This document shows, piece by piece, positions 39,800 through 51,234 of a stretch of 64,000 nucleotides of DNA. The DNA comes from Bolinopsis microptera (taxonomy: Eukaryota > Ctenophora > Tentaculata > Lobata > Bolinopsidae). Under the pieces are notes generated by a model, which saw only the letters and a program-made list of their open reading frames with translations, ran no database searches and was not told the DNA's origin. How positions within the stretch are numbered: position 1 is the first letter of the stretch; each line of letters opens with the position of its first letter. The translations under genes and the position numbers were made by a program. Where the stretch lies: positions 9,105,303 through 9,169,302 of the forward strand of contig NC_087075.1 in assembly GCF_026151205.1 (NCBI RefSeq), written 5' to 3'.

Positions 39800-41270
39800 G
39801 TTTTAGTTGTTCATGTTTCAGAAATTAGAACCGGCAACGAGACGCATCTCTGATCTCATTCTCAGCATGTTACAAACATTTAAGTGTAAGTTCATATACT
39901 CTGTTATGTGTTGAGTTCAGCTTTTATTGTTAAGGTTATCTAGGTTATCTTTAATATTGTTGCCAAATGGTACATTAGCAAAAGATTTCAGGCAGGGGAC
40001 ATGCCGATCTGGCAGGGGTATATGAAACTTCTTAAACTTTCACTTACAGGAGACAAAATAGGTCACAAAAGTTCTATTCTGTCGATCTTGGCCGATAAGG
40101 GCAAATTGTCCACCCCATTTATATTGATGTCTTTGTTACTTAATTATCAATGGTTATTGTTACTATCTTACAGTACTACTAGCTGTTTTTTGTAGTACAT
40201 GCCCTGCTTCCTTCCATTCCTAAACTACCTTACAAGCTCTTCCTCTTTTACCACCCTTTTCACTCACTTCATTTCACTCATTCACTTCATATCTTATTAC
40301 CACAGTATCTGCCAAAACAAACATGGTCCATGTGGAAGGGGGCCTTGACGTTGTTTACCACTTGGCCCTGCATCCCAAGCTGACGGTCGGCCTCCACTCT
40401 CTAAAAACATACTTCAGTGAAGGCAGATGGTCAACAAATAGCTTGATACATGTTTCGCGCGCGAAAAGTGGCATGCAACGTATGTCAACCATTAACAATG
40501 GGCAAGTACAACTTTTATTGTGTATTAATGATTAAGTTGCGATTAAATCGGATACTTATAGTAATAGTATTCGGATATTTATAGTACTGAGTACACAACA
40601 CGCACATTTCTTAGTCTCGTCAATTTTTATCTGATCGATGAAAGTGATAGCAAAAGTGCGTAGGTTATATTTAATAATTTAATTATTTTAGAGATTTTAG
40701 CAGCATGGTTTAAGGTTTTACCACACGTTTCAAAAACAACTTCAAATTATGAGCGGCATTGTAAGAGGGCAGCATTTTGGAGCATAGGGGTGGCGAGATG
40801 GCAATGAGAGGTGGGTGGGAACTGGGAGTGCACTTACGTAAGTTACGCCACTGCAGTACGTCCAGATAGTGGATACACTATACACTACTAGCTATTAATA
40901 TTACAATTAACAGTGAATGATGAACAAAATAAAACGAGTAACTTCTAAATCAGGTAACATAAGGAATGCAACACATGAACTTTCATATCCCTTAAACAGC
41001 AAAGTGATGAATATTTATTAATTGTTTTGATTCCTGCAAAGTTCAATATCCATTACAATTACAATTGTAATATACCATTGTATTACAATTATGAGCTTAC
41101 TATGAAGTTGACATTTAGTGGACTTTCTGAACTGTTCCAGACAAACGAAATGTTGCGCTCACATTATTCTACACCTACCACTGATTTGAAGAAAACCTTA
41201 AATGAATCCATCAAATCTGCACAGTCTTATTTTTGATTCTTGTACAGCACAAGTTAAATCTGTTCCGACC
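39800..41270. other. no gene seen
   Basis: AT-rich. Open frames here (for example at 40001 and 41027 on the plus strand) show no domain. GPCR upstream exons would be expected in this direction but were not recognised. Confidence 0.4.
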
Positions 41271-41274
41271 CACG

Positions 41275-41393
41275 AGGATGTGCGATGTGACATCACGCTG
41301 ACGTAAAGTGAAGTCATACCACGTGACATAATGTCACACCAGGTGAAATGACGTCACACAACGTGACATGACGTCACACCACGCACCAAAACG
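41275..41393. repeat. TGACGTCAC/CACGTGAC repeat, about five units
   Basis: Roughly 20-bp units alternate the palindromes TGACGTCA (CRE-like) and CACGTG (E-box-like), immediately 3' of alternative last exon B. The same motif set lies near exon A. Confidence 0.7.
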
Positions 41394-41562
41394 TTATCTG
41401 TACCGATCTTTTGATCTCTTTTCCATCTTAGACTTCTCGTACTCATCCGAGAATTTAGCTACGATGACTGTAACAGGGAGAGCTAGGACTATGAGACCTG
41501 CTAAGAGGGCCAGTGTTCCGAACACCATCCCCAGAGAGGACTCCGGAAACATGTCTCCGTAC
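41394..41562 (-). CDS. voltage-gated K+ channel, alternative last exon B (filter-S6)
   Basis: 169 bp. It begins with one base completing the Gly of the filter (acceptor ctcag/G-TAC). It reads YGDMFPESSLGMVFGTLALL, then LIVLALPVTVIVAKFSDEYE, then a basic tail KSKMEKRSKDRYR and stop. It is a close paralogue of exon A 1.3 kb upstream in the gene. Both fit the donor of the pore exon at 44094, so they are alternatives. The tail is nine residues longer than that of A. Confidence 0.85.
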
Positions 41563-42689
41563 CTGAGGGTGGATGGAGTTAGAAGGGAGGCAGACAGAGG
41601 GGGGTACAGGTAGAGGGTGGGGCAGGTAGAATGGCGGTAGAAATACAATAAGAGAGTAAATGGTGGCAGGTGGGGAGTGGTGAAAAAGAGAAAGTATTAT
41701 AAAGGAGCATTCGACGTATAAATTAGACACTGTTGATGATGTGAGGGAATAAAATAATTGACTAACAAGGGGTTTTAATCATAAAACACGAAATCCCGAT
41801 TTAAACACGATATTGTTAGTAATTGTGAAGTGAATTACGATAACACTCATAACATTAACAAACTTGAATCATTTAAAACCCTCTCAAATTTTGCATAGCA
41901 TAACAGAATGATTGATTTTGGTAAATATATTCTAACAACATCAAAGCATTGAGATTAAAAGTTTGATTTTATAATGTATAATATATCCCCAAATGAATCA
42001 ATATTTATTTCAAGACTACCCAAAGAAAATTACTGAGTTAAAGAATTGTAATTGATATCCCGTGATTAAAACTAATAGATTTTTCGTATTAAAAAGTTAT
42101 AATGCCTAATTATATGCTGCCAACAAAAATCGGGCTTCGTTGTTCGTATAATTTGAAAACCTATAATGCAAAATCTGAAGCCAATTTGACTTTTGATGCC
42201 TATCAAATGAAACAGCGATCAGCAAGATTAAATGAAGACTAAAAAGATACAAATGACGAAGAAAGCAATTATTCTTTCTTTCATTTGGAACAATTTCCTG
42301 AAATTTTAATGAAAAAGCGTGTCATAGGCTATCAGGCTCAGCAGCGAAAGTGCGCGATTTTCTTTTATAACGAGCGAAACCGTTTTTTTGGGAAGTCGGT
42401 CCCGTGAACATGTGTGTATGTGTGTAATATTGTAACAATCAGACTGTGTGCACAGAAAAGCATCCAAACAGATACACTTTGTTTGAGCTCTTCCAAGCAA
42501 AATCACCCCGTTGTACTACGAACCCCACATTTTTAAAGTCTATATTATCAATTCACATGACTTTAAATCAAAGTCGAGCTGCTTATTATGCATATTATTC
42601 ATAAGTTGTACCTTTTTCTGGTCCTATCAGATTCAAGAGGTGATTTTACTTGGAACTATAATTCCCGGAAAAATGCTGTATTAAAAAAA

Positions 42690-42795
42690 CTGCAGGAGCG
42701 TGCACAAGCGTGCAGGAGCGTGCACAAGCGTGCAGCGTGCTCTGAGATAACGTCACGTGCGTTGTGTCACGTGCGTTGCCATGGTAGCAACACGA
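42690..42795. repeat. GCGTGCA minisatellite and GTCACGTGCGTTG pair
   Basis: GCAGGAGCGTGCACAA is repeated twice, followed by two GTCACGTGCGTTG copies just 3' of exon A. Confidence 0.65.
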
Positions 42796-42831
42796 GGCGC
42801 GCGCTGCCGTCTTGTCTACACGTACGCTAGG

Positions 42832-42973
42832 TTAGGTCTTGCTGCGTTCGTACTCGTCCGAGAATTTGGCGACAATGATGGTGACGGGTAGGGCCATCAG
42901 TACTAAACCCAGCATGAGGGCCACCGTCCCCAACACCATACCCAGTGGCGTCTCCGGGTACATGTCGCCGTAC
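42832..42973 (-). CDS. voltage-gated K+ channel, alternative last exon A (filter-S6)
   Basis: 142 bp. The acceptor is cactag/G-TAC. It reads YGDMYPETPLGMVLGTVALM, then LVLMALPVTIIVAKFSDEYE, RSKT and stop. It has the same phase and the same start as exon B. S6 has Pro-Val-Thr at the place of the Pro-Val-Pro gate hinge. No splice donor follows the last codons, so it is a terminal exon. Use of A or B would change S6 and the cytoplasmic tail. Confidence 0.85.
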
Positions 42974-42994
42974 CTAGTGGTGAAATTCAGGGTC

Positions 42995-43075
42995 TAGTGC
43001 ACTAGCATTACATCACGTGGTGTGAGAGACGTCACGTGGTCTGACGTCACATCACGTGGTGTGACGTCATGAATT
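42995..43075. repeat. CACGTGGTGTGA/GACGTCAC repeat
   Basis: About four units with CACGTGGT and GACGTCAC, in the intron just upstream of alternative exon A. It is the counterpart of the repeat at 41275-41393. Confidence 0.7.
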
Positions 43076-44093
43076 TGTGAGACCTAGTTGTATGGTGTTA
43101 TTTGGAATTTTAGAGTTTTAGCTAAAATTCTTCTTAAAATTCTCAGCAAACACTTAAACATCATGATTTTATTTTTCTCATTCTCAATATCAAGCACCAC
43201 CATTCACGCACTGATCGAGTTCCCTTTTTCTGAGCTGCCCTATTTTCATGAGAATTAGATGGTGGTGCCTTACGGTTAACACCTCCAGGAGTAATGTTCA
43301 GTCTTCTCAGAAAAGTCTGAGACTGTCGACAAAATCTCACAATGCATTCTACACACCAATCACTTGTACCCATGCTCGTAGAATTTTGGGTTAAAGCACT
43401 TGTTTATGACATGGTGAAAGTTTCATTGCTCCTAATAAGAAAGTCAAAGCAGAGATAAGATCTTTAGATTTTGATGCGCCAAAATACGGCCTGCAGAAAA
43501 AGAGTAACTTATAGTGGTGTAGCAGCCAATTTCAGTCAAACATAAAACTTTAAACGGAACACTTTGGTGTAAAGAATAAAGTCAAATTGAACTTTAAATC
43601 AGTTAGTCGTCATAGATTACACTGTAGCAAAGTGGCCAATTGTCTATTTTACTATTTTAGAAAATTTAGAAAGATATTATGATCAACTAGTAAATAAACT
43701 ATTTGGCTCTTTGTCTAACTGATCGAGTATTGGATAGGAGCTGAATTGTGAATTCAAAATTACATTCAAAATTATTAGGGAAAATCATCCAGTACATATA
43801 ATAAACTTATAAATATAACTAATTGGTGATTGGAATGATCAACATAAATAAATTTAAACAATTAGCTAATTAATTCAGAAATGGTTAAATAATTGAATCA
43901 ACAAACTCTAGTTGATTAACAAATTAACCAAATCGACTTATAAAACGACAATCCATAATTAAATAATTCAGTAAATTAAATAATCCAGTAAATTAACTGA
44001 TTAAATAAATTAACTAATTAAATAAATAAATAAATTAACTTAATTAGCTAATTAAGTAAATCAACTAGTTAATTAATAACTTAATAAACATAC

Positions 44094-44227
44094 CCGACAG
44101 TGGTGACGGTGATTACACTCCACCAACAACCAGACATTATAGAGGTGAACTTAGTTGTACCGTTTACACTAGTGGTCTTCTCCACCGTGTACATTATACT
44201 TCCAAACATTAATACTACCATAAATAC
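44094..44227 (-). CDS. voltage-gated K+ channel exon: S5-pore helix-filter
   Basis: 134 bp. The acceptor is cttcag and the donor is CGG/gtatgt. It reads VFMVVLMFGSIMYTVEK, then NGTTKFTSIMSGCWWSVITV and TTVG, with the filter Gly split across the junction. It joins in phase to 44503-44583 upstream and to either last exon downstream. An N-x-T sequon lies in the turret. Confidence 0.92.
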
Positions 44228-44502
44228 CTGAAGATAACGTTTTGCTGTATTACAGATTAATGCTATAAATTCGAGTAATTGGTTGGTTGAAATGGTTAAA
44301 AGTAGTATCTCTCGATTTGGAACAAACTTACTTTTTTAGCAACGTTTAGTAATCCAAAATTGAAGTTTAAAGTTTAGGTGAATGGCTGGTTGAAATTACT
44401 TCAAGGTGAAATGTTAATTTATAAAGGTAATATGTTTCGATTATAAAAAACTGAACTATCACGTGTTAGCGCGCATTATCACGTGTCATCACCATTACTT
44501 AC

Positions 44503-44583
44503 CATTACGAATAGGACGAACAGTTCTGTACTGGTGTTCCCAACTGCTTTTAGTAGAATTAGTAAATTTTCTGACCGTCTCGC
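44503..44583 (-). CDS. voltage-gated K+ channel exon: S4-S5 linker and start of S5
   Basis: 81 bp, 27 codons. The acceptor is tttttag and the donor is ATG/gtaagt. It reads ARRSENLLILLKAVGNTSTE, then LFVLFVM. It follows the S4 exon and couples voltage-sensor movement to the pore in the family. Confidence 0.9.
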
Positions 44584-45299
44584 CTAAAAACAAGGTATGT
44601 TATGATCTACCGTACGAGACATATTTAAATGGTACGAAAGTCGGTGGTTTTTCGAAAAAAAAACCACCATATATTCGGACTATTTTCCTTAATTATGACT
44701 TTATCGATTAACAATCAACTTATCAATAAAGTAAGTTATAAATATGATTCATCAAACAATTAATGAACAGTAGTATTCGATCATGAATAGCTTTAAAAAT
44801 GATTTTGCACACGTTCCATTAAAAATAGGCAAGCTCTGTCACTACTTTATTGGCCACGGCGGTGAAATTTCGGGAGTAGTGGAAGATAACATTAACAAAC
44901 ACTGTCGGTCTCCTATTATATATCCTCTGGAGGATTATAAGTTATGTTGAGGCTAAATTTCAAAGATGAAATTGTTTACAAGATGAAACAGCTTATGAGA
45001 GAAGATCTTTGTATTTAATTTTCTCAAATATTGGGTTTCAGTTTTATAAATAATGAGATGAAACAATCCCCAAATACCATGATTCAATTTGGGGTTCGAA
45101 ATGTGGCGGTTTTCGGAAAAAATTCCCATATTTTCGTTCCCAAATCATTTAGGTCACCGGAATTATGTCGAACATAAATCTGTCTCGTAAGGTATAAATC
45201 TATACTATTTTAAGGACGTCTGCGCTCTAACACTCTACTTTAAGTAATTTGCTAGTTTACACTAAAGTAGTCTGTTTAGTACAGTGCTAAAGTACTCAC

Positions 45300-45398
45300 A
45301 AGTTTGAAGACTCGTATGACTCTGAAAACCCTACAGACTCTGAGAACCACATACCATCCCCCTGAGCCCTGCTGCTCCGCCGACCCCGCTGCGGCCTC
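45300..45398 (-). CDS. voltage-gated K+ channel exon: S4 voltage sensor
   Basis: 99 bp, 33 codons. The acceptor is tctcag and the donor is CTT/gtgagt. A Gly/Ser/Gln-rich S3-S4 loop leads to WYVVLRVCRVFRVIRVFKL, with positive residues at every third position. This is the hallmark of a Kv voltage sensor. Confidence 0.93.
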
Positions 45399-47747
45399 CT
45401 GAGATACACCTTATTAGGAGGATATCAAACCAGAGGTGTGTTGAAAGTGGGCGTGAGGTTCACCTGAGGGGTGAAATGGAGAAATGGAGGGGAAATTAAA
45501 GGTTAACATGATGATACAAATAAGTGAGGAATATAATTTGACAGTGAAGCTGAGGTGTACCTGTGGGTGAAAGGTGTACTTGAAGAAAGATGGAGTGAAA
45601 TGGACACGGAATTAAAAAAAAAAGAAAGGAAAAAGAAGAAAGGAAAAAAAGAAAAAAGGAATATGTAAAGCTAAATAATTGTGACGTCAGCGCAGATTTT
45701 GCAGATTTGGTAATTTATTAGTTGTTAATGATATAATTTAATTAGTAAAGTGAAGCCATCAGTGGAAAAAGCATAAGAAATAATTTACTTTATGACATGA
45801 CTTATGTATAAGAATAATTCTCTCTTAATCAATAAAGTAAAATAGTTTAGAGAGATTAAATGAAGATGAATGAGAGAAAATGAATGCCAAGATGGAGTGA
45901 TGGAATGACGGATCAAGAAACTATCATTTTTTAAAAAGGAAATTGAATCAATCATTGAAACTGTAAATTACCTTTACGGTAATTGTAAAGCATACTTATT
46001 TAAAAATCGTGAAAAATTGCTCCAAACCATGCACCAAAAACATTTATAAAATCAAAATGATCAATAATCATCTAGTGATAAAAATCACCATGCAAATCAA
46101 TACGAGGCAAAAATCGCCATGGCGACTAAAATATCGATGAGAAATCATCATAATTTTGTGCTCCAACACAATACAACAACAATCAACATAAACAAATCGA
46201 TTGATTTTAAACAGTTAAGTGTATGGAATGACATTGAGAAGAGGTAAAAGTTCGTTTGGAGAATAATTAATGGTTAAGAAATCGGCTAATAGCTTGTAGT
46301 TGCATATTTTGTTTAATCTTTTCGGCAAACGTTATCAGTAGATTGGTGCCAAATGCGCAACGCATTTGGAATTTGGTGACTATACCAAGAATACTAATCT
46401 TCACTTATTTAAAATCTGTTGATTGCCCAGATAAGCAGATATAGAAGATTACATAAGTTGGTTGAGAATAATCGATTACCCATAACGATTATCAGCCTTG
46501 GAGTTGCTAGTAATTCTTCAAAACTGATCACCGGTTACCGGTGTTGCAATGATCGGAATTTGAATGCAGATATGATTGGATGTTTACTTCTGGTAAAAGC
46601 ATCATTTGCTTTAACACGTGACGTCTCACGTGCGTCACGTGTCAGTTGTCACGTGCATTGCCATGGTAACAACATGAGTTGGGTGATGAATAATGAGATG
46701 ATTATTAAATTTAAATTCACTTTTCACATTTCAGCGGGTCTTACCACGCTACTTACTTTAGTGTTTAAACCGATATGCAATCCCTGTCAGTTGTTTGGAA
46801 ATTAATTTAAAGTGCATTAATTCAACTAATTGAGCAAATTATTATATGATTTAGTTAATTGATTGAATACGTTGCATGCATGATTATTTATTGTTTGCTG
46901 AAAGATCGAACTCACAAGTTTTTCAATAGTAAAATGTAATGAACTTTGATTTATCGTAGGGAAAATACGAAAATGATATACAAACATAAATATATTTGTT
47001 ACTCTTATTTTCTTACCACCAAAAATCTTCCAGAAAAGCTTAAAAGAATTTAGTTTTGGAGATCAAAATTATTATAAATATAACCTTATCTTCTAGTTTT
47101 AGGGACTTATTGGCGTGTGGACGATACAATAATTTTAAATTATTTTACCCGGCACTTATTAAGTTACAAATCAACAGGACACATTTATAATAAATGTACA
47201 TTAAAATAAACAGTTACTGCTTTGATAACAGTGACATGCAGGAGTTGTGATACCTATTTGAAATATTTGGATGCCGCAAACGAACTTCTCTTGAAATGAT
47301 CACATTTCATGGTATCATGGTTCTAATGAAAGGACCAATTATACTGATAAACAATAACATGCTCCATCTACAATTAATGCAAACTGAAATAGTTTATGAA
47401 CTGGAAATGCATGTGCATAATATGCATAACTTGCATAATATACACAATACAAATGCCATGTTCATAATGCTGGATAAGAAACATATCATCATGACAAGAC
47501 AGAAGTACCATTTGAGTACGGTGGGTGCAAAATCGCACAACTTTCCGTATGTTTTCTGCATTTCTATCTGCAACTAAGCAATTAAAATGAGAAAATATGC
47601 GAATAATTTACACCGCACCCAGATGGTCCCTGATCTGTAACGAGACAAGACTAAAAAGAGTAAGACACATTGTAACAATCAGATATTTACTTACTAAGCC
47701 CTGTGCAGCTACTAAGCCCTACAAGGTAATGAAAACATCATTCTAGA

Positions 47748-47945
47748 TAACACGTAATAACGCGCACTAACACGTGATAACACGTAATAACACGTGATAA
47801 CGCGCACTAACACGTGATAACGCGTAATAACACGTGATAACGCGCACTAACGCGTGATAATGCGCATTAACACATGATAACGCGCATTAACACGTGATAA
47901 CGCGCGCTAACACATAATAACACGTGACAAGGTTTACTAACACGT
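47748..47945 (+). repeat. 10-bp period array (AACACGTGAT / AACGCGCACT)
   Basis: About twenty 10-bp units, mostly AACACGTGAT, AACGCGCACT and AACACGTAAT, rich in CACGTG and CGCG. It lies in the intron between the S3 and S4 exons. No gene is seen. Confidence 0.85.
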
Positions 47946-48213
47946 GATTACACGAGATTTACTAAGTGCAATTGAATGAAAAGATTCTATAGATCTGGAT
48001 ACTGTGGGAGACTAACCATTAATGCTTAACACGTTGAAGTGATTTTACATTTTATTAGTTAATGTGCCGTATGCTGATGGGCAAAAAATTCACCTCCCCA
48101 ACAGTATCCAAATCCTAGTTAACACGTGAAATGTTTTAAAGATAACATTCAGTTTGTTAAGGAAACATTCAATTTGATTACGTCAAGAAGATTCTGTTGT
48201 TTATTAAAGTGTA

Positions 48214-48311
48214 CAACAATACCCTGATTTATCGTGATTCTTGGAGGAGACCAAATTTGTGGAGTATTTCATCCGCCTTTTTGAAAATCCCGGTAAATCG
48301 AGGTTCTGATG
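48214..48311. mobile_element. 98-bp MITE with TA flanks
   Basis: The ends CAACAATACCCTGATTTATC and CATCAGAACCTCGATTTACC (other strand) form an imperfect inverted repeat. TA on both sides fits a Tc1/mariner-type (pogo/Tigger-like) MITE. Confidence 0.55.
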
Positions 48312-48807
48312 TACACTTAATAAGTCCAGTAGATATTAGAAACTTCACGGCACATGTTTGGGCTTATCTGCTCTTAGTTAAACATCACAGCTTAAAGCAC
48401 GACCACGAAAATCTTGCCACTAAAAGCTCTAAATTGCAACGAGCTACTAATGGCTAATTACTACTAATTACTACTAATTACTAATGGAAATAAAACTTAA
48501 AGCTGGAAATTCAGAGGGCCAGAAATTCAGAGGGCCAGATTTTCGGGGTTGTGCTATACAGTCATATCACTGCTAAAGAGGCACACGTAATTGTATCCTT
48601 ATTGCGGGAGGTATTGTACATTAGAACCAGTGAATCACAGGTTGTGTTCATTTATTTGGTGGCTCAAACGTTGACTCAGACTGCTTAGTATTACCAATAG
48701 TTGGAGTCTGCTGGAATCCACTGATTCCAAGTTTATCTAATCGTGTCAATGACTGTTCAGTGTTTATTAGCTCTGATGATTAAGTAAATGAGTTAAATAG
48801 TACATAC

Positions 48808-48889
48808 CTGTGGCCCATGGTATGCCATTATAGCTAATTCCATGTAAAACGGTAGTATTGATAATAGATCCATCCAGGGTAATATCTGC
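48808..48889 (-). CDS. voltage-gated K+ channel exon: S2-S3 loop and S3
   Basis: 82 bp. The acceptor is attcag/G and the donor is CAG/gtatgt. It reads QILPWMDLLSILPFYMELAI, then MAYHGPQ. The conserved Asp of S3 (WMDLL) is present. A second AG four bases further (caggcag) would shift the frame, so the first is used. Confidence 0.9.
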
Positions 48890-49027
48890 CTGAATAAATA
48901 CAATATTTTAGAATATATTTAGACCTTTTATAAGGAAATATTCAATGAAAAAAAGGATAGCCATCATTGAAGTGAGACCTTAAAAATCATAATTAGTATA
49001 AACTAAGGATTGAAAGGTTTCACTAAC

Positions 49028-49184
49028 TTTAAAAATGCATTTTTACTCTGCGCTGACCACAATCGTGCCATATAATCTGCAGTAAAGAATGCCATGATAA
49101 AGGCATTAATACCAAATAGATGGTAGTAATATTTGTTCTGAGGGTTTATGAAATAGTCTTTTACTTTTCCTTCTGTTTCGAGAA
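49028..49184 (-). CDS. voltage-gated K+ channel exon: S1 end, S1-S2 loop, S2
   Basis: 157 bp. The acceptor is tttcag/TT and the donor is AAA/gttagt. It reads LETEGKVKDYF, YYYHLFGINAFIMAFFTADY and MARLWSAQSKNAFL. The S2 acidic and aromatic positions resemble the Kv charge-transfer centre, although an Asp (TADY) replaces the usual Glu. Confidence 0.9.
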
Positions 49185-49370
49185 CTGAAATAAATGCGAG
49201 GGTTAAATTTATGTAATTACACAATTACATAAATCATGTATTTAATAATTAATTGACAACAATTGTTAATTGTAGATAGTTATTGATGGCACGTTAAGTT
49301 CTGCTAATCAACGTGTAAAGAGTGGGAAATATACGACGTCTTCAGCACTCAGCAGAAAATTCTTACCAAC

Positions 49371-49760
49371 CTAAAAAAGATATAGAGACTAAGATAAAGA
49401 AGCAATCTATGATTGCATAAAGTGAAGCACATCGTGATGACTCTGGCACGTTTATAAGACTATCAATCTTCGCTTTCCATTGCCCTAAACTTGTGTTATC
49501 TCTGAAAACGTACTTTATTATACCTGGCAATTTTGCTATTTTTCTTAATAATGACTTAAACTTCAAGTCTAAATATTCTGAACACATTATAAAACTAGCA
49601 CAATGTATTTCCTTGCACTGGCCTCTGTACCTGATTTCCTCAACAGCTGGGGAGGGAACTGGTTCAAATTCCCGGGGGGTAAGTGGTATCTTGAAGTACT
49701 CAAACTCCCGCGTCACCAAACCTTCGTCTAACGTGTCACATAAGTAGGGGATCTGTCCAT
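49371..49760 (-). CDS. voltage-gated K+ channel exon: end of T1, linker and S1
   Basis: 390 bp, 130 codons counting split ones. The acceptor is ttccag/AT. It reads GQIPYLCDTLDEGLVTREFE, then YFKIPL (end of the T1 tetramerisation domain), a 70-residue linker, and S1 SLYAIIDCFFILVSISFL. The donor giving the right phase is G/gttggt, which is weak; gtaaga lies four bases downstream but would break the frame. Confidence 0.88.
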
Positions 49761-49795
49761 CTGGAAATAACGGCTGTTATCTAAAACTGTCCTAT

Positions 49796-50190
49796 ATAAG
49801 GAGCTAATAAGGAGCTAATAAGGAGCTAATAAGGAGCTAATAAGGAGCTAATAAGAAGCTAATAAGGAGCTAATAAGGAGCTAATAAGGAGCTAATAAGG
49901 AGCTAATAAGGAGCTAATAAGGAGCTAATAAGGAGCTAATAAGGAGCTAATAAGGAGCTAATAAGGAGCTAATAAGGAGCTAATAAGAAGCTAATAAGGA
50001 GCTAATAAGGAGCTAATAGGGGGGCTAATAAGGAGCTAATAAGGAGCTAATAAGGAGCTAATAAGGAGCTAATAAGGAGCTAATAAAGAGCTAATAAGGA
50101 GCTAATAAGGAGCTAATAAGGAGCTAATAAGGAGCTAATGCTGTCCTTTTTAGGAACCTTTGATCAACTCTCCAGGGAGCTAATAAGGAG
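49796..50190 (+). repeat. 11-bp minisatellite AAGGAGCTAAT, about 32 copies
   Basis: A nearly uninterrupted array from 49796 to 50138, with a few variants (AAGAAGCTAAT, one GGGGG variant) and two stray copies at 50176-50194. It starts only about 30 bases upstream of the acceptor of the T1-S1 exon, in the intron. Confidence 0.92.
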
Positions 50191-50420
50191 CTAAAATTGG
50201 TCTCTGTAGTCTGTACTACAGCGAGCTAAACTTGAGTACTTAGAAGTTCAATTTACGCCTGTTATTGAGTTATAGAATCGAATGAACTAACACAAGGCGG
50301 TAAGCTTAAATTCTCCTCGATGTAGAATGGATATGCATTTATGTTAGACGAAACTTTGAGTTAGTTTCAATATGGTTAGTTCATCAAATATCAGGAAGTA
50401 ACACTCTGATTATAATGTCT

Positions 50421-50492
50421 AATACCTGATAAACAGTAACTGACAATAGTAACTCTAATACCTGATAAATAGTAACTGACAATAGCGTCGAA
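50421..50492 (-). repeat. 36-bp tandem duplication across a splice donor
   Basis: AATACCTGATAAACAGTAAC and its neighbour copy at 50457 duplicate the last bases of the T1 exon together with its donor. The second donor lies 36 bases further into the intron and would add 12 in-frame codons. Confidence 0.8.
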
Positions 50493-50563
50493 AGCCTCTC
50501 TGTTTCTGTCAAAATAATAAGCTGATAGGTCTTGTCGGTAGTATCGCTTTATATTATCTGAAC
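50462..50563 (-). CDS. voltage-gated K+ channel exon: T1 core
   Basis: 102 bp. The acceptor is tttcag/GT and the donor is TCAG/gtatta. It reads GSDNIKRYYRQDLSAYYFDR, then NREAFDAIVSYYLS. YFDRNREAFDAI is the most conserved T1 (BTB-like) stretch of Kv channels, which governs tetramer assembly. Confidence 0.93.
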
Positions 50564-51161
50564 CTGAAATGGGATGTGATTCTTAGATAGTCTAAAGACT
50601 GTTCTACTGCCTTTTAAAAATGTTTAATGTATCTTTTTGTAAACATGAAGTTTAAGGATGATGAACAAACACGAACTTATCAAAAATTAAATGAAATTAC
50701 GATAATTGTTTGGCATTCGGCCTTTGGGCGAGCAGAATGGCAAAGAAATTATTGGATACGAACAAAAAAGTGTGTCAAATAGACTTAATCGATGATTCAC
50801 GACTGAGTTTCACGTATGCGTAGGAAATTATTGATTAATGGATGGGGACACTGGGTACTTAATTGAGATAATTTAGTTTCCGTGACTTATCACCACATTT
50901 ATAGAGATTAGAGAGGTATGTAAGCCATAAGGGCATTACAAGTAACAGAGGACAGAACCTGTACAAGTGAATTGGATAGTGACTAAAGAATTGAGAAATT
51001 AGCTCCGGTTTCATGTCACACTAACACATTGGACAACTGAACATGAACTGAACACACAGACGTCAGACAGTAACTTGTCATGACGCAGACAGTTGAAACT
51101 ATTATAGCAATACAAACACTTTAGCAGAGTATAATAATAACATTATTTCCTTTCAATTGTC

Positions 51162-51234
51162 GGCCGCGTGGCCCAATGGTTAAGGCGCCTGCCTACGGAG
51201 CAGGAGATTCCAGGTTCGAGTCCTGGCGTGGTCG
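51162..51234 (+). tRNA. tRNA-Arg (ACG)
   Basis: 73 nt. The acceptor GGCCGCG pairs with CGTGGTC before discriminator G. The anticodon stem CCTGC/GCAGG encloses CTACGGA, so the anticodon is ACG. The T arm is CCAGG-TTCGAGT-CCTGG. A T run (CTTTTTTT) follows as a Pol III terminator. There is no encoded CCA. It lies opposite the K+ channel gene, in an intron. Confidence 0.95.

Noticed and set aside
40001-40195. Hydrophobic 64-codon ORF as a missing GPCR exon
   Set aside because: It is on the wrong strand relative to the GPCR and has no TM motif signature.
41394-41648. K+ channel filter reading TLRYGD with Arg in the filter
   Set aside because: The TLR is intron sequence; splicing from 44094 gives the normal TVGYGD.
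48885-48889. Use of the second AG (caggcag) at the S3 exon
   Set aside because: It would change the exon by four bases and break the frame with the S2 exon donor AAA/gttagt.
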